Shown: positions 28,565-38,355 of the stretch, one piece after another | How positions within the stretch are numbered: position 1 is the stretch's first letter | Layout: each line of letters starts with the position of its first letter | NCBI RefSeq assembly: GCF_000090795.2 | Contig: NW_003546256.1 | Location: forward strand, 538,594-602,593 | DNA length: 64,000 bases | DNA from: Amphimedon queenslandica | Taxonomy: Eukaryota; Porifera; Demospongiae; Haplosclerida; Niphatidae | Direction: 5' to 3' | Notes under the pieces: generated by a model | Database searches by the model: none | The model's input: only the letters and a program-made list of their open reading frames with translations | What the model was told of the DNA's origin: nothing | Program-made: the position numbers and the translations under genes

Positions 28565-29139
28565 ATTTTCAGCTCTTGAGCCTAGATTTAAGTTTTGGAT
28601 CCTTTGCTTCCCTCGTATGTAGAAATACCCGGTCCGTATCTACTGGAGATATCACTGTAGAGAGATTGAGCAGGAGTCTTCGCTGATTAGATCTTTGTTA
28701 ATTCCGAGGCTAATTCTGCTCAGTGCTGCCTTTTAACTTTCACTATGACAAACACGTTTCTGCACATCAATTTGAACATGCAACGCCTCTAAAGGCAGGA
28801 AGGATGTAAAGGAAAGGGCGGGATCACACCACAGCTATGCTACTGCCCACTGCTCAAAGCTTTTAATGTCCAACCATTGATATGGTGCAACCACAATTGT
28901 ATCTACACGTGACAAAACTAACTAAAACCATCCAAATGCCTTGGTCCCTTTGCCTGTATAATGTATATGCCCACAAAAATGTAGAATTAAAACCGATGAC
29001 TAGTGTATTATAATATCTATGACAGATCTATATTAGAACATGTGACAGCACGTGGTTTCAGTAAATTTCCGTAAGTCTTAACTAATTTTCATTTTGACTT
29101 TTTTCCTCTCTCTCTTCTCTTTCCTTTTTTATATTGCAG
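28565..29139. other. Intergenic region upstream of the 718 aa gene
   Basis: Presumed promoter of the minus-strand gene. I looked on the plus strand for upstream exons of the CEP70-like fragment and found none. Confidence 0.5.
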
Positions 29140-29622
29140 GAGTTTGCAAGTTGCATTTAATGATTTATTGAAGGTGATAGAGAGTGATAGAAATGGCTTG
29201 AGAAGTACCAAGACTGATAAGGTTTGAGGAAGAGAAAAGGAAGCAAAAAGACTCCATTGTCTTGCAAACAATTAAAGGATATTTTACAATCCTGGCTCCT
29301 TCACATTGAGAATGAGAAGGTCAGTAGACACACACACTAGCGTACATCCTGCATCAGCCCCTCCTACTTTAGGCAGCTCAAATGGGCATTGTCTTATCAA
29401 TGATACGTCATGCACTTTCAGCAACTGTTTGATGTTCCATCGCTAAGCGGGGTCTATGTTGCCATGACAAACATTTATCGTCAGTTTAGCAAAGCACATA
29501 CAGCTTATAGACAGCTAACATCATTAATGAGTGGGTCTTTATGCAATTACATCATGTACATGTTACTCGGTTACAAATTAATATTGCAGGATAATTTTTG
29601 GCTATTTGCCCAAAGTAAATGA
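29140..29622 (+). pseudogene. CEP70-like fragment, three C-terminal-type exons
   Basis: Exons 29140-29221, 29251-29319 and 29422-29622 have good acceptors and donors and join in phase. The middle exon reads KQLKDILQSWLLHIENEK. The last begins QLFDVPSLSGVYVAMTNIYR, closely resembling the TPR-like C-terminal region of centrosomal protein CEP70. After TSLMSGS the reading departs from the family, runs through hydrophobic residues and stops. The long N-terminal coiled coil expected for CEP70 is not found upstream; only the promoter of the opposite gene is there. It is therefore most likely a truncated copy, or the tail of a gene broken by rearrangement or misassembly. CEP70 in other animals helps organise microtubules at the centrosome. 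Confidence 0.6.
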
Positions 29623-30042
29623 AACTTACTATATCAACACACAAAGAATGACTCTTCCTTGACACTTATTAATGTTTTGCTAATTTCAATTTCTTGAAAA
29701 ATCTTTAAAATTTTGATTGAATACAATAGCAATTTAAATGCAGGGCAGCTGTCATTGCCTATTCTAGCTGTTACAGTTAATGCTGTAGTGAGCCTCAATG
29801 AGCAACACACCACTTCATTGTAGATACATGGAATATATAAATAAGATAGAGACTGACAAAGTTGATATGGTAGCTAGGCCTAAGTACCTTTATCTTGTAG
29901 AAGCTGCTTCCAAGTATAACCTGTTTAACAATTTTTTTAATAATCAATGAAAAAAATATAAAAACAAGTAATAATCAATAAACTGTAAAGACTGCTGTGC
30001 AAGTGTACATCAATTAATTTAGTTTAATTGGTAAAGTTTTTA
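29623..30042. other. Intergenic, AT-rich
   Basis: No coding, RNA or repeat structure recognised. It separates the CEP70-like fragment from the 14-cysteine family array. Confidence 0.5.
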
Positions 30043-30762
30043 TTAAAAGAGGAGTCCAAGGATAGCAAAGGCAATCATTGAGAGAGCAGCAAAAGGATAC
30101 AACCCATTAGCAGGACTGACGGTAGGAGTAGGAATAGTAGTGCTGGTAGGAGTAGAAGTGTTGGGAGACATATAACCACAAGGAGGATCAAAAGTTACGT
30201 TACAATCCTGCCGATAAGGAAGAAAACCAGTAGCACAGCAACCCAGCATAGAAGAAAAAGTAGAAAGGTCATCGTAACAAGATTCAGGGGTTGTAGCATT
30301 GCAGACCAACGTTACATCATTAACATCTGTGTAGATGTCCGGGCAAGTCTCAAGCTCAGGGAGGGTGTCATTCAAACGAAAGAATTTAACAAAACAGTAT
30401 TCCTCACCGTCACGTCCACAATAAACATTTTGTAGTAGATTGATTGCAAAATTTATAGTTGTAGCATGACTTGGAGCTTCAGAAGAAAGACATCGATAAT
30501 ACTGCAGAATGGGCTCAACGCAGGCAGGGATACAGTTTTTAGCATAAGCTGCATTCAATTCTGCTAAACCTTCACTGGATAAGTGGTCAGGGATGATTAT
30601 GTTTCCAGTCAAGAGATGAAAACTGCAAGTTCTTGGTAGATTGTTATTCAGTTGAGTGACACAAATGTCAACTTGTTTAATTTCCAAAGCTAATTTACTG
30701 AAGACAGAAGCTACAAGAAAGAAGAAGAGTGTACACTTGATGAGGGCAGGAGCAGTAGACAT
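30043..30762 (-). CDS. 14-Cys secreted, probably GPI-anchored protein, copy A
   Basis: Single-exon gene, 239 aa. Signal peptide: MSTAPALIKCTLFFFLVASV. The ectodomain keeps the family's 14 cysteines, including NCIPAC, YCGRDGEEYC, ETCP, LVCNATTPESC, GCC and a final DPPC, with several N-glycosylation sites. A short Ser/Thr/Pro stalk follows (about 25 residues, PNTSTPTSTTIPTPT), then SPANGLYPFAALSMIAFAIL. That small-residue site plus hydrophobic end matches a GPI-attachment signal. This is the most divergent ectodomain of the array. AATAAA overlaps the stop codon region, predicting an almost absent 3' UTR. I know no named family. It could be a surface recognition, adhesion or defence protein; this is inference from its form. 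Confidence 0.85.
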   Translation of the reverse strand: MSTAPALIKCTLFFFLVASVFSKLALEIKQVDICVTQLNNNLPRTCSFHLLTGNIIIPDHLSSEGLAELNAAYAKNCIPACVEPILQYYRCLSSEAPSHATTINFAINLLQNVYCGRDGEEYCFVKFFRLNDTLPELETCPDIYTDVNDVTLVCNATTPESCYDDLSTFSSMLGCCATGFLPYRQDCNVTFDPPCGYMSPNTSTPTSTTIPTPTVSPANGLYPFAALSMIAFAILGLLF

Positions 30763-30840
30763 TATATTGATTGCTGGAGTATTGTCCTTCCTTAGATGTT
30801 CCTTTAGTTTTGCTGTGGGTTAGAGGAGCAACACAATGGT

Positions 30841-30849
30841 CCTTTTATA
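30841..30849 (-). promoter_or_regulatory. TATA box of copy A
   Basis: TATAAAAGG on the minus strand, about 80 bp upstream of the ATG. It is followed by the leader CTAACCCACAGCAAAACTAA shared by all six copies. Confidence 0.75.
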
Positions 30850-31392
30850 GACACTTCAAGAATTAAAATTTATTTATCTCAACTGCATAAGTTTATACTG
30901 ACCTAAAGTTGTTGATAATAGTGACCAGGGTTGAGGTTTATGGTTCAGACCGGTGCAAAGGTTAGCTAGCATGTCATTGTCTCTACGTCACATAGACTGT
31001 CTAATGACATTCATAGCTGTTGCAATGAATAATAATGAAGTTAATAATAATAATGAGATTAATTAATTAATGCCCAGAGAAGGACAATGTGCATGGAATA
31101 AGAAATCTAGTGTAATATACTTACTATCAACAAGGGTATGTATGAATCCTAAGCAGTGCAAGTTTCTATACATATCCCCTTCCTAAACAGGTATAGAAAT
31201 AATTATAATATCACTATAAGCCTTATGTGAAGTTTCATAATTAATCATTTACATTGCAATGACATGATTATTTTATTTCAATAATCAGCAAAAAAATTAA
31301 AATAGCAAGCAATAATATTGTATAAACTGAGAGGACATTACTGTGCATGCATAACTACTACAGTCTTTATTAGTATGCAGTTAAGTTTATTA
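30850..31392. other. Spacer between copies A and B
   Basis: AT-rich, no gene. It contains GTGACCAGGGTTGAGG at about 30922, which recurs upstream of copy C at about 34247, showing that upstream flank was duplicated with the genes. Confidence 0.6.
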
Positions 31393-32073
31393 TTAAAAGA
31401 GGAGTCCAAGGATGGCAAAGGCAATCATTGAGAGAGCAGTAAAAGGATACAACCCATTAGCAGGACTGGCAGTAGGAGTAGTGCTGGGAGTTGGAGCATT
31501 AAACCTACAAGGAGGATCAAAAGTTACGCTGCAGTTCTGAAGAGAAAAAAATCCAACAGCACAGCAGCCCATTTGTGAAGAGAATGTAGAAAGGTCATTG
31601 TGGCAAGATTGAGGGGTTGTGCTATCACAGACCAATGTAGAATTGTAATTTGTGTCAGGGCAAGTATCAAGTTCAGGGACAGTATCATTCAAACGAAAGT
31701 ATCTAACCAAACAAAATTCTTCATTGTCATGTCCACAAAGAAGATCTCTGACATATTTATCTGAAGCATAATCAGACAACTCAAAAAAAACACACTGATA
31801 ATACTGTACAGTAGGTTCAATACAGGCAGGAGTACAGGTTTGAGCAAAAGCTGCATTTAGAGCTGCTAGTCCTTCACTGGATGAAGGCTCTGGGAAATCA
31901 TTTGTCAGGCCAAGGAGGGTACGATTACAAGTTTGTGGTAGACTGTTATTCAGCTGAGCAGTACAATTATTAATTAGATCATCTAGATGATACTTCAAAA
32001 CTCTTGAACTGCAGACAGAAGCTACAAGAAAGAAGAAGAGTGTACACTTGATGAGGGCAGGAGCTGTAGACAT
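31393..32073 (-). CDS. 14-Cys secreted, probably GPI-anchored protein, copy B
   Basis: Single exon, 226 aa, same plan as copy A. It has a near-identical signal peptide, 14 ectodomain cysteines (CTPACIEP, LCGHDNEEFC, DTCP, LVCDSTTPQSC, GCC, DPPC), only a short PTPSTTPTASPA linker instead of a repeat stalk, and the same GLYPFTALSMIAFAILGLLF tail. Acidic and Ser/Tyr substitutions concentrate between cysteines 2 and 8. TAATAATAAA at the stop gives an overlapping poly(A) signal. The open frame is intact, so it is probably functional. Confidence 0.85.
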   Translation of the reverse strand: MSTAPALIKCTLFFFLVASVCSSRVLKYHLDDLINNCTAQLNNSLPQTCNRTLLGLTNDFPEPSSSEGLAALNAAFAQTCTPACIEPTVQYYQCVFFELSDYASDKYVRDLLCGHDNEEFCLVRYFRLNDTVPELDTCPDTNYNSTLVCDSTTPQSCHNDLSTFSSQMGCCAVGFFSLQNCSVTFDPPCRFNAPTPSTTPTASPANGLYPFTALSMIAFAILGLLF

Positions 32074-32151
32074 TATATTGATTGCTGGAGTATTGTCCTT
32101 CCTTAGGTGTTCCTTTAGTTTTGCTGTGGGTTAGAGGAGCAACACAATGCT

Positions 32152-32160
32152 GCTTTTATA
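32152..32160 (-). promoter_or_regulatory. TATA box of copy B
   Basis: TATAAAAGC in the same position relative to the ATG as in the other copies, one base different from the TATAAAAGG consensus. Confidence 0.7.
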
Positions 32161-33053
32161 GATGCTTCGAGATATTAAAATTCATTTCAAGAGAATGAAT
32201 ATGCTTCATATAGCATCACACTATACAGACATTCTAGGAATATCGGCCTACTTGATTAAAATTCTAAGGATTAGATCATCATCCTTTTCCAGAGCTATCG
32301 ACATTGTACTTTCTATTTCTAGTAATCTAGCTCGTTTTCATAATTATATATTCACTCATGATACCATATACAACAAATGATAAGAAATCAATTTACGACT
32401 TAGTTGTACAGTCAGGGCTGCTTCCTCTGAACTCATGAGACACTTCCTATGGACTGAGCCTGGCAGTCTACCCACTAGTGCAAAGTGCAAGTGTGACAGT
32501 GAATAGAGGAAGCTCAATGAATTTTGTTACTACAAGTTAAATCATAATATGGATTAATAATGTGTCGTAATGATTATGTTATCATAATTACAAAACAAAG
32601 TGAATAGAATACAAGGTATGGAATGCCAATGTGAGCAAAATAGAGCTACAGAAATAAAACATAAAATAAGGACACATGCATTTGGAACAATAGAATCTGG
32701 TACAATTCTTGCTTTACATTATCTTAGGATATATTTGCATGTTAGATCTGCACTTTTGCTAACATGCATGCGTGCATACATGGCTTTCAAAACCATATTG
32801 GCTATCATGCACTGATGGAATAGCACTGCAAATATTCATCTGGTGAATAGAATGTGCTTTAAATGTGCATTATAATTTATTAATGGACACATTCTTTGCT
32901 GTGTTTATGAGTACTGTTGAGCAAAAATTATTTTATTATATTTTATCTAATAATCAGCAAGCGGTATAAAAATAGCAAGACAATAAAAATTAATGTATAA
33001 ACTGAGAGAGCACTACTGTGCATGCATAACTACTACAGTTTTAGAGTTTATTG
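32161..33053. other. Spacer between copies B and C
   Basis: No coding exon recognised. Mostly unique AT-rich DNA. The last about 120 bp resemble the 3' flanks of the other copies. Confidence 0.5.
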
Positions 33054-33701
33054 TTAAAAGAGGAGTCCAAGGATAGCAAAGGCAATCATTGAGAGAGCAG
33101 CAAAAGGATACAACCCATTAGCAGGACTGGAACAAGGAGGATCAAAAGTTACTCTACAGTTCTGTCGATAAGGAATAATACCAGCAGCACAGCAACCCAT
33201 CCTTGAAGAGTAAGTGGAAAGGTCATCATAACAAGATTGAGGGGTTGTAGCAGTGCAGACCATCGTGAAATTATTGTTTAAATTAGGGCAGGTATCAAGA
33301 CTAGGGAGAGTATTTCCCAGACGAATTCCTCTAACAGTACAATATTCTCCATCCTCTTCTCCGCAATAAACATTTCGTACAAAATTTGACAAATAATTAC
33401 TTTGAGAAGCACTGGATGAAATACACTGATAATACTGTACAGCAGGTTCAATGCAGGCAGGAGTACAGGTTTGAGCAAAAGCTGCATTCAGTGCTGCTCT
33501 TCCTTCACTGGATGAAGGTTCTGGAATGTCATCACCCAGACCGAGAAGGGTACGATTGCAAGTTTGTGGTATGTTATTTAGCTGAGTGGCACAATCAGAC
33601 CCTTGTTTAGGAGCAGCATGTTTCAAGACTCCTTTACTGCAGACAGAAGCTACAAGAAAGAAGAAGAGTGTACACTTGATGAGGGCAGGAGCAGTAGACA
33701 T
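33054..33701 (-). CDS. 14-Cys secreted, probably GPI-anchored protein, copy C
   Basis: Single exon, 215 aa, the shortest intact member. It has no stalk: the last cysteine (DPPC) is followed almost directly by SSPANGLYPFAALSMIAFAI. All 14 cysteines are present, with CTPACIEPAVQYYQC, YCGEEDGEYC, DTCP, MVCTATTPQSC and GCC. After the signal peptide it carries the KGVLKHAAPKQG segment shared with copies D, E and F, so C-F form a subgroup. AATAAA starts two bases after the stop codon. Confidence 0.85.
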   Translation of the reverse strand: MSTAPALIKCTLFFFLVASVCSKGVLKHAAPKQGSDCATQLNNIPQTCNRTLLGLGDDIPEPSSSEGRAALNAAFAQTCTPACIEPAVQYYQCISSSASQSNYLSNFVRNVYCGEEDGEYCTVRGIRLGNTLPSLDTCPNLNNNFTMVCTATTPQSCYDDLSTYSSRMGCCAAGIIPYRQNCRVTFDPPCSSPANGLYPFAALSMIAFAILGLLF

Positions 33702-33779
33702 TATATTGATTGCTGGAGTATTGTCCTTCCTTAGGTGTTCCTTTAGTTTTGCTGTGAGTTAGAGGAGCAACACAATGTT

Positions 33780-33788
33780 CCTTTTATA
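33780..33788 (-). promoter_or_regulatory. TATA box of copy C
   Basis: TATAAAAGG on the minus strand, 79-87 bp before the ATG, followed by the conserved family leader. Confidence 0.75.
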
Positions 33789-33824
33789 GATGCTTTAGAA
33801 ATTAAAATTTATTTTAAGAGATTT

Positions 33825-34140
33825 ATATTTGTTTTTATAGTTTCGGAATCAATTCCTTTGCTGCTAGTATTTATGATATCAATTGACCCAAGTACACTTG
33901 GTGACATCACATCATTACTGTAAGGCACTGTCTAATTAGATCCTGACATTCAATTAATAGTTGTTTTTATAGTTTTGGAACCGATTCCTTTGCTGCTAGT
34001 ATTTACATCATCACTATAAGGCAGTAACACAATCACTCGGCCACTGCCTAATTAGATCCTGACATTCAATTAATAGTTGTTTTATAGTTTCGGAACTGAT
34101 TCCTTCACTGCTTATGATATCAATTGACCCAGGTCTACTG
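33825..34140. repeat. Three imperfect repeats of about 120 bp upstream of copy C
   Basis: TTTTTATAGTTTCGGAATCA / TTTTTATAGTTTTGGAACCG / TTTTATAGTTTCGGAACTGA begin three related segments that also share GATTCCTTTGCTGC and CTAATTAGATCCTGACATTC. They lie directly upstream of the copy C promoter. Confidence 0.75.
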
Positions 34141-35380
34141 TACACTAGGTGATATTTGTCTACCATTAGTACAATGTAATTTTACTCAACTTCATCAAGT
34201 TTATTGCAACCTGAAGTTGTTGATGTGTAACTGATCTGAAAAAAGTGACCAGGGTTGAGGTGAATGGTACATGTGCCAAAGGTTAGCTTTCGTTGTCTAG
34301 CTGTTACATCACATGATATTATTTATAGCTGTTGCAATGAGCATATAATAATGAGACTAGATAATACTCAGAGAGGACAATATGTATGGAATAAGAAATC
34401 TGGTATTATAAGTATGAACTTTAGCAGTCCAAGTTTCTATGCAAACAAATGATCTCTTTCTAAATGGGCATAGGAATAGTTATAGTATCACTGAGTTATA
34501 TTTACCTCATAATGTATTCTCATGTGAGATTAAAAGAAAAAAATTTTCCATTTTTATAATTTTTCCTTATACTTATGCATGTTTTTATGTTGTTGGGTTG
34601 ATTCCGATTATATTAAATTTTTTTTACAATTTTTTACGTTGATTCTCTTTATATGCAATATTTTGTGTGGCACACTGCATCAGTTGTAAGCCAAGTACCA
34701 TACAAAAGCACTATCTCCATCAGACTATGTAGAATACATCATGCATGTCCTAGAAGGTGCTTCCAATTATAAATTGTTACTACTGTTAATATTATTAGCT
34801 ACCATGACATATATACATGTAGATTTAGCAAAGAATAAGTTAAAAATGCACCTAAATGAATAAACCTTGTGCTCTTAATGTTAGAATCACGATGGGATTT
34901 TGAGGCAGTGACAAAACAGATTTCTTTTGCCAAAAGTACATTATATTTTGCATCCAGTAGAGGATTGAATGTATTTCAGAATAGAGAGGGAGTGGTGTAT
35001 GGTCTGCTAAGTTTATGTAGCTAGAAAAGAAGAAATGGCTGTAGCATATAATCATCATAACTAGCTTCTGGCACTATTGATTGTTTACAACCAGAGGCTA
35101 CAAAAGAGATGCATGCATGCACAGAATAATTGCCTGTCCAGAATACTTTACATGATCTACTATATAACAATAGCAATTTAGTATTAATTGTGCATAAATG
35201 CTTCAAACATGTTCCTTAAGTATTATTGAATAAATATTGACGATAAAAAACAAAAAAAATCTTTCATGTAAATAAATTTTGCTTAAAATAATCATCAAAA
35301 TAGGTTTAGTGTTTAAGAATGAACAAGATAATGAACTGCTGTGTGTGTATAATTTAATTAGTATTCAGTTAAGTTTATTG
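34141..35380. other. Spacer between copies C and D
   Basis: No gene. It holds GTGACCAGGGTTGAGG (duplicated flank), a degenerate inverted satellite fragment at about 34535-34640, and from about 34855 a block (GGGATTTTGAGGCAGTGACA, GAGAGGGAGTGGT) that recurs downstream of copies E and F. Duplication therefore included about 500 bp of 3' flank. Confidence 0.65.
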
Positions 35381-36196
35381 TTAAAAGAGGAGTCCAAGGA
35401 TAGCAAAGGCAATCATTGAGAGAGCAGCAAAAGGATACAACCCATTAGCAGGACTAGGACTGGCGGTAGGAGTAGGAATACTAGTGCCAGTAGGAGTAGA
35501 AGTGTTGGTAGGGGTACTAGTGTCGGTAGGGGTACTAGTGCTGGTAGAGGTACTAGTGCTGGTAGGGGTACTAGTGCTGGGAGATGTATAACCACAAGGA
35601 GGATCAAAAGTTACGTTACAGTCCTGCCAATAAGGAAGAAACCCAGTAGCACAGCAACCCAACATAGAAGATACATTAGAAAGGTCATCATAACAAGATT
35701 GAGGGGTTGTAGCATTGCAGACCAAAATGAAATCATCGTTTAAGTCAGGGCAAGTATCAAGACCAGGGAGAGTATCATTCACACGAAGGAATCTAACATA
35801 ACAATATTCTCCATCATCTTCTCCACAATAAACATTTCGTACCAGATTTGACAAATAATTTTGAAAAGCACTGGATGAGTTACCGAATATGGGATGTGAA
35901 TAAACACACTGAATATACTGTACAGCAGGTTCAATGCAGGCAGGAGTACAGGTTTGAGCAAAAGCTGCATTTAGAGCTGCTCTTCCTTCACTGGATGAAG
36001 GCTCTGGAATGTCACCACCCAGACCGAGAAGGGTACGATTGCAAGTTTGTGGCAGATTGTTGTTCAGCTGAGCTGTACAATTATCAAACAGGCTTCCTTG
36101 TTTAGGAGCAGCATGTTTGAAGACTCCTTTACTGCAGACAGAAGCTACAAGAAAGAAGAAGAGTGCACACTTGATGAGGGCAGGAGCAGTAGACAT
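35381..36196 (-). CDS. 14-Cys secreted, probably GPI-anchored protein, copy D with long stalk
   Basis: Single exon, 271 aa, the longest intact member. The ectodomain has the full 14-cysteine set plus an insertion, YSHPIFGNSSSAFQNY, shared only with copy F. Between the last cysteine and the GPI-type tail is a stalk of about 45 residues built from Thr/Ser/Pro hexads (STPTST, STPTDT, STPTNT, STPTGT), a mucin-like, probably O-glycosylated spacer. It is encoded by an 18-bp minisatellite. The signal peptide (KCALFFF) and tail are almost identical to the other members. AATAAA overlaps the region just past the stop. Confidence 0.87.
   Translation of the reverse strand: MSTAPALIKCALFFFLVASVCSKGVFKHAAPKQGSLFDNCTAQLNNNLPQTCNRTLLGLGGDIPEPSSSEGRAALNAAFAQTCTPACIEPAVQYIQCVYSHPIFGNSSSAFQNYLSNLVRNVYCGEDDGEYCYVRFLRVNDTLPGLDTCPDLNDDFILVCNATTPQSCYDDLSNVSSMLGCCATGFLPYWQDCNVTFDPPCGYTSPSTSTPTSTSTSTSTSTPTDTSTPTNTSTPTGTSIPTPTASPSPANGLYPFAALSMIAFAILGLLF
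35466..35590. repeat. 18-bp coding minisatellite in copy D
   Basis: Degenerate repeats of GGTAGGGGTACTAGTGCT, read on the minus strand as Ser/Thr/Pro hexads. It is the same unit that is greatly expanded in copy E. Confidence 0.9.
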
Positions 36197-36274
36197 TATA
36201 TTGATTGCTGGAGTATTGTCCTTCCTTAGGTGTTCCTTTAGTTTTGCTGTGAGTTAGAGGAGCAACACAATGCT

Positions 36275-36283
36275 CCTTTTATA
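36275..36283 (-). promoter_or_regulatory. TATA box of copy D
   Basis: TATAAAAGG on the minus strand in the family-conserved position, upstream of the shared leader. Confidence 0.75.
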
Positions 36284-37480
36284 AATACGTCAAAAATTAA
36301 AATTCATTTTAAGAGATTGATATCATGCAGTTCCACGAAACTATAAAATTACATTTGGATGGTGATATAATTGCACACAATTACTTGGCATAACATAGTA
36401 GAACTTTGCACCTAGTAATATCCTTCTTGCATGCATACTGATAAGATATCGATATGAATCAGAAAATGTAATAAAATGATGAATCTCTCCTAGTCATGTG
36501 TACATAATTATTTGACCCATGGTCTTTGACCAAATTTTTAGAAAAATCTAATTTTGTTGCAGAATCAGCTATTGTTAATAAACATTATTAGGATTCAATT
36601 ATCTTATGATTCCTACTATATTGAAAGAAGGAAGCTGGTTTCCGTAGTAAACAAATATTTTATCAGAACAATGATTTAATGCTTGTTTTGACCACACATC
36701 AATGAACTCTAACCTTGCGTCAGCCAATACTATAGCACATACTTGTTTTAATTCATTTATAATTTTGTTATGCTTGTAAAACAATTTAGCAAAGTCTAAA
36801 GGATCCAGTAGGAGTAGGTAAGTAATATGCAATTCTATTTTGCTCATAATATCCTCCTCCAGCCTGTGGCTGCTACCAGTTTGGCCTGCAAGTTTTTTTA
36901 CAACCTGCAATGATGGCAGCTACAATAAGCATGCAGCAGGCTGACATGTTACACAGTCAGACTATCAAGTGGCCAATTGCAACTCTTAGTGACAACACAA
37001 TACCCTAACTAATAAGGCTGTCAATATACACCTACTTAATTAAAATTTTATAATGTTTAGATCATCCTTTACCAGGAGCTACATTGTAATCTAGCTCATT
37101 TCCTGAATTAAGAGCTATATTTACATATAATACCATACCTATAATGAATAATAAGAAATCAATTTATAACACAGTCATACAGTCAGGGCTGCTTTCTAAA
37201 TCATGATAGGATTTGAGGCAGTGACAAAACAGATTTCACTTATCAGAAATACACTATATTTTATATCCAGTAGAGAAATGAATGAATGTATTCCAGAGTA
37301 GAGAGGGAGTGGTATAGTTTATGTAGCTAGAAGTATTATTGATATTCAAAATAGATATTAAAGATAAAAACAAAGAAAATATATTTCATGTGAATAAATT
37401 TTGCTTGATAATAATCATCAAAAGTAGGTTTAGTGTTTAAGAATAAACAAGATAATGAACTGCTGTGTGTGTATAACATA
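36284..37480. other. Spacer between copies D and E with gene remnant
   Basis: Contains a degenerate satellite fragment at about 36470-36560. A stretch at 36599-36910 reads on the minus strand KLEEDIMSKI-like sequence and FAKLFYKHNKIINELKQVCA without a start or splice context. About 250 bp of duplicated 3' flank precede copy E. Confidence 0.6.
36599..36910 (-). pseudogene. Remnant of an unidentified gene, co-duplicated
   Basis: The minus-strand reading includes RLEEDIMSKI, DFAKLFYKHNKIINELKQ and ARLEFIDVWSKQALNHC. A related but differently broken version lies at 40440-40700 (NKLEEDIMSKIFALSYWVL), and a poorer one near 38600-38760. All sit upstream of array members. No family recognised. Confidence 0.45.
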
Positions 37481-37481
37481 A

Positions 37482-38268
37482 TTGTTAAAAGAGGAGTCCA
37501 AGGATAGCAAAGGCAATCATTTAAAGAGCAGCAAAAGGATACAACCCATTAGCAGAACTGGTGGTGGGAGTAGGAATACTAGTGCCAGTAGGGGTACTAG
37601 TGTTGGTAGGGGTACTAGTGTTGGTAGGGGTACTAGTGCTGGTAGGGGTACTAGTGTTGGTAGGGGTACTAGTGCTGGTAGGGGTACTAGTGCTGGTAGG
37701 GGTACTAGTGCTGGTAGGGGTACTAGTGTTGGTAGGGGTACTGGTGCTGGTAGGGGTACTAGTGCTGGTAGGGGTACTGGTGCTGGTAGGGGTACTGGTG
37801 CTGGTAGGGGTACTGGTGCTGGTAGGGGTACTGGTGCTGGTAGGGGTACTGGTGCTGGTAGAGGTACTGGTGCTGGTAGGGGTACTGGTGCTGGTAGGGG
37901 TACTGGTGCTGGTAGGGGTACTGGTGCTGGTAGGAGTACTGGTGCTGGTAGGGGTACTGGTGCTGGTAGGGGTACTAGTGCTGGTAGGGGTACTAGTGCT
38001 GGTAGGGGTACTAGTACTGGTGGTAGGGGTACTAGTGCTGGGTACTAGTGCTGGTAGAGGCTGCTCTTCCTTCACTGGATGATGACTCCGGAATGTTACC
38101 ACCCAGACCAAGAGGGGTGCGATTGCAAGTTTGTGGTATGTTATTCAGCTCAGCAGTACAATTAAATACTTGCTTAGGAGCAGCATGTTTGAAGACTCCT
38201 TTACTGCAGACAGAAGCTACAAGAAAGAAGAAGAGTGTACACTTGATGAGGACAGGAGCAGTAGACAT
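37482..38268 (-). pseudogene. 14-Cys family copy E: ectodomain lost, stalk minisatellite hyper-expanded
   Basis: The N-terminus is normal (signal peptide, KGVFKHAAPKQ, the first two cysteines, SSSEGRAA). The sequence then jumps directly into the Ser/Thr/Pro repeat. The middle of the ectodomain with the other 12 cysteines is missing. The junction is out of frame: after STSTSTQ a stop follows in the N-terminal frame. The repeat itself stays open in another frame up to SSANGLYPFAAL, where CTCTCA has become CTTTAA, a stop that removes the last hydrophobic residues. The poly(A) signal is also lost: AATTAT stands where the others have AATAAA. TATA box and leader are intact, so it may still be transcribed. 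Three independent lesions argue for a pseudogene rather than one sequencing error. Confidence 0.85.
37577..38060. repeat. 18-bp minisatellite, about 26 units
   Basis: Near-perfect GGTAGGGGTACTAGTGCT units with two main variants, CTAGTG and CTGGTG at the centre, arranged in blocks. No stop codons arise in most frames of either strand, so spurious long frames (Gly-Thr-Ala-Arg or Val-Leu-Gly) appear here. Confidence 0.97.
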
Positions 38269-38346
38269 TATATTGATTGCTGGAGTATTGTCCTTCCTTA
38301 GGTGTTCCTTTAGTTTTGCTGTGGGTTAGAGTAGCAACACAACACT

Positions 38347-38355
38347 CCTTTTATA
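38347..38355 (-). promoter_or_regulatory. TATA box of copy E
   Basis: TATAAAAGG intact at the conserved distance although the coding region is broken. Confidence 0.75.

Noticed and set aside
37482-38048. Plus-strand open frame rich in Gly-Arg-Gly-Thr-Ser-Ala repeats
   Set aside because: It is the complement of the minus-strand Ser/Thr/Pro minisatellite; the 18-bp unit lacks stops in most frames, so long frames arise by chance.
37577-38060. CRISPR-like array
   Set aside because: Repeats are directly adjacent 18-bp units without unique spacers, and the window is animal nuclear DNA. It is a coding minisatellite.
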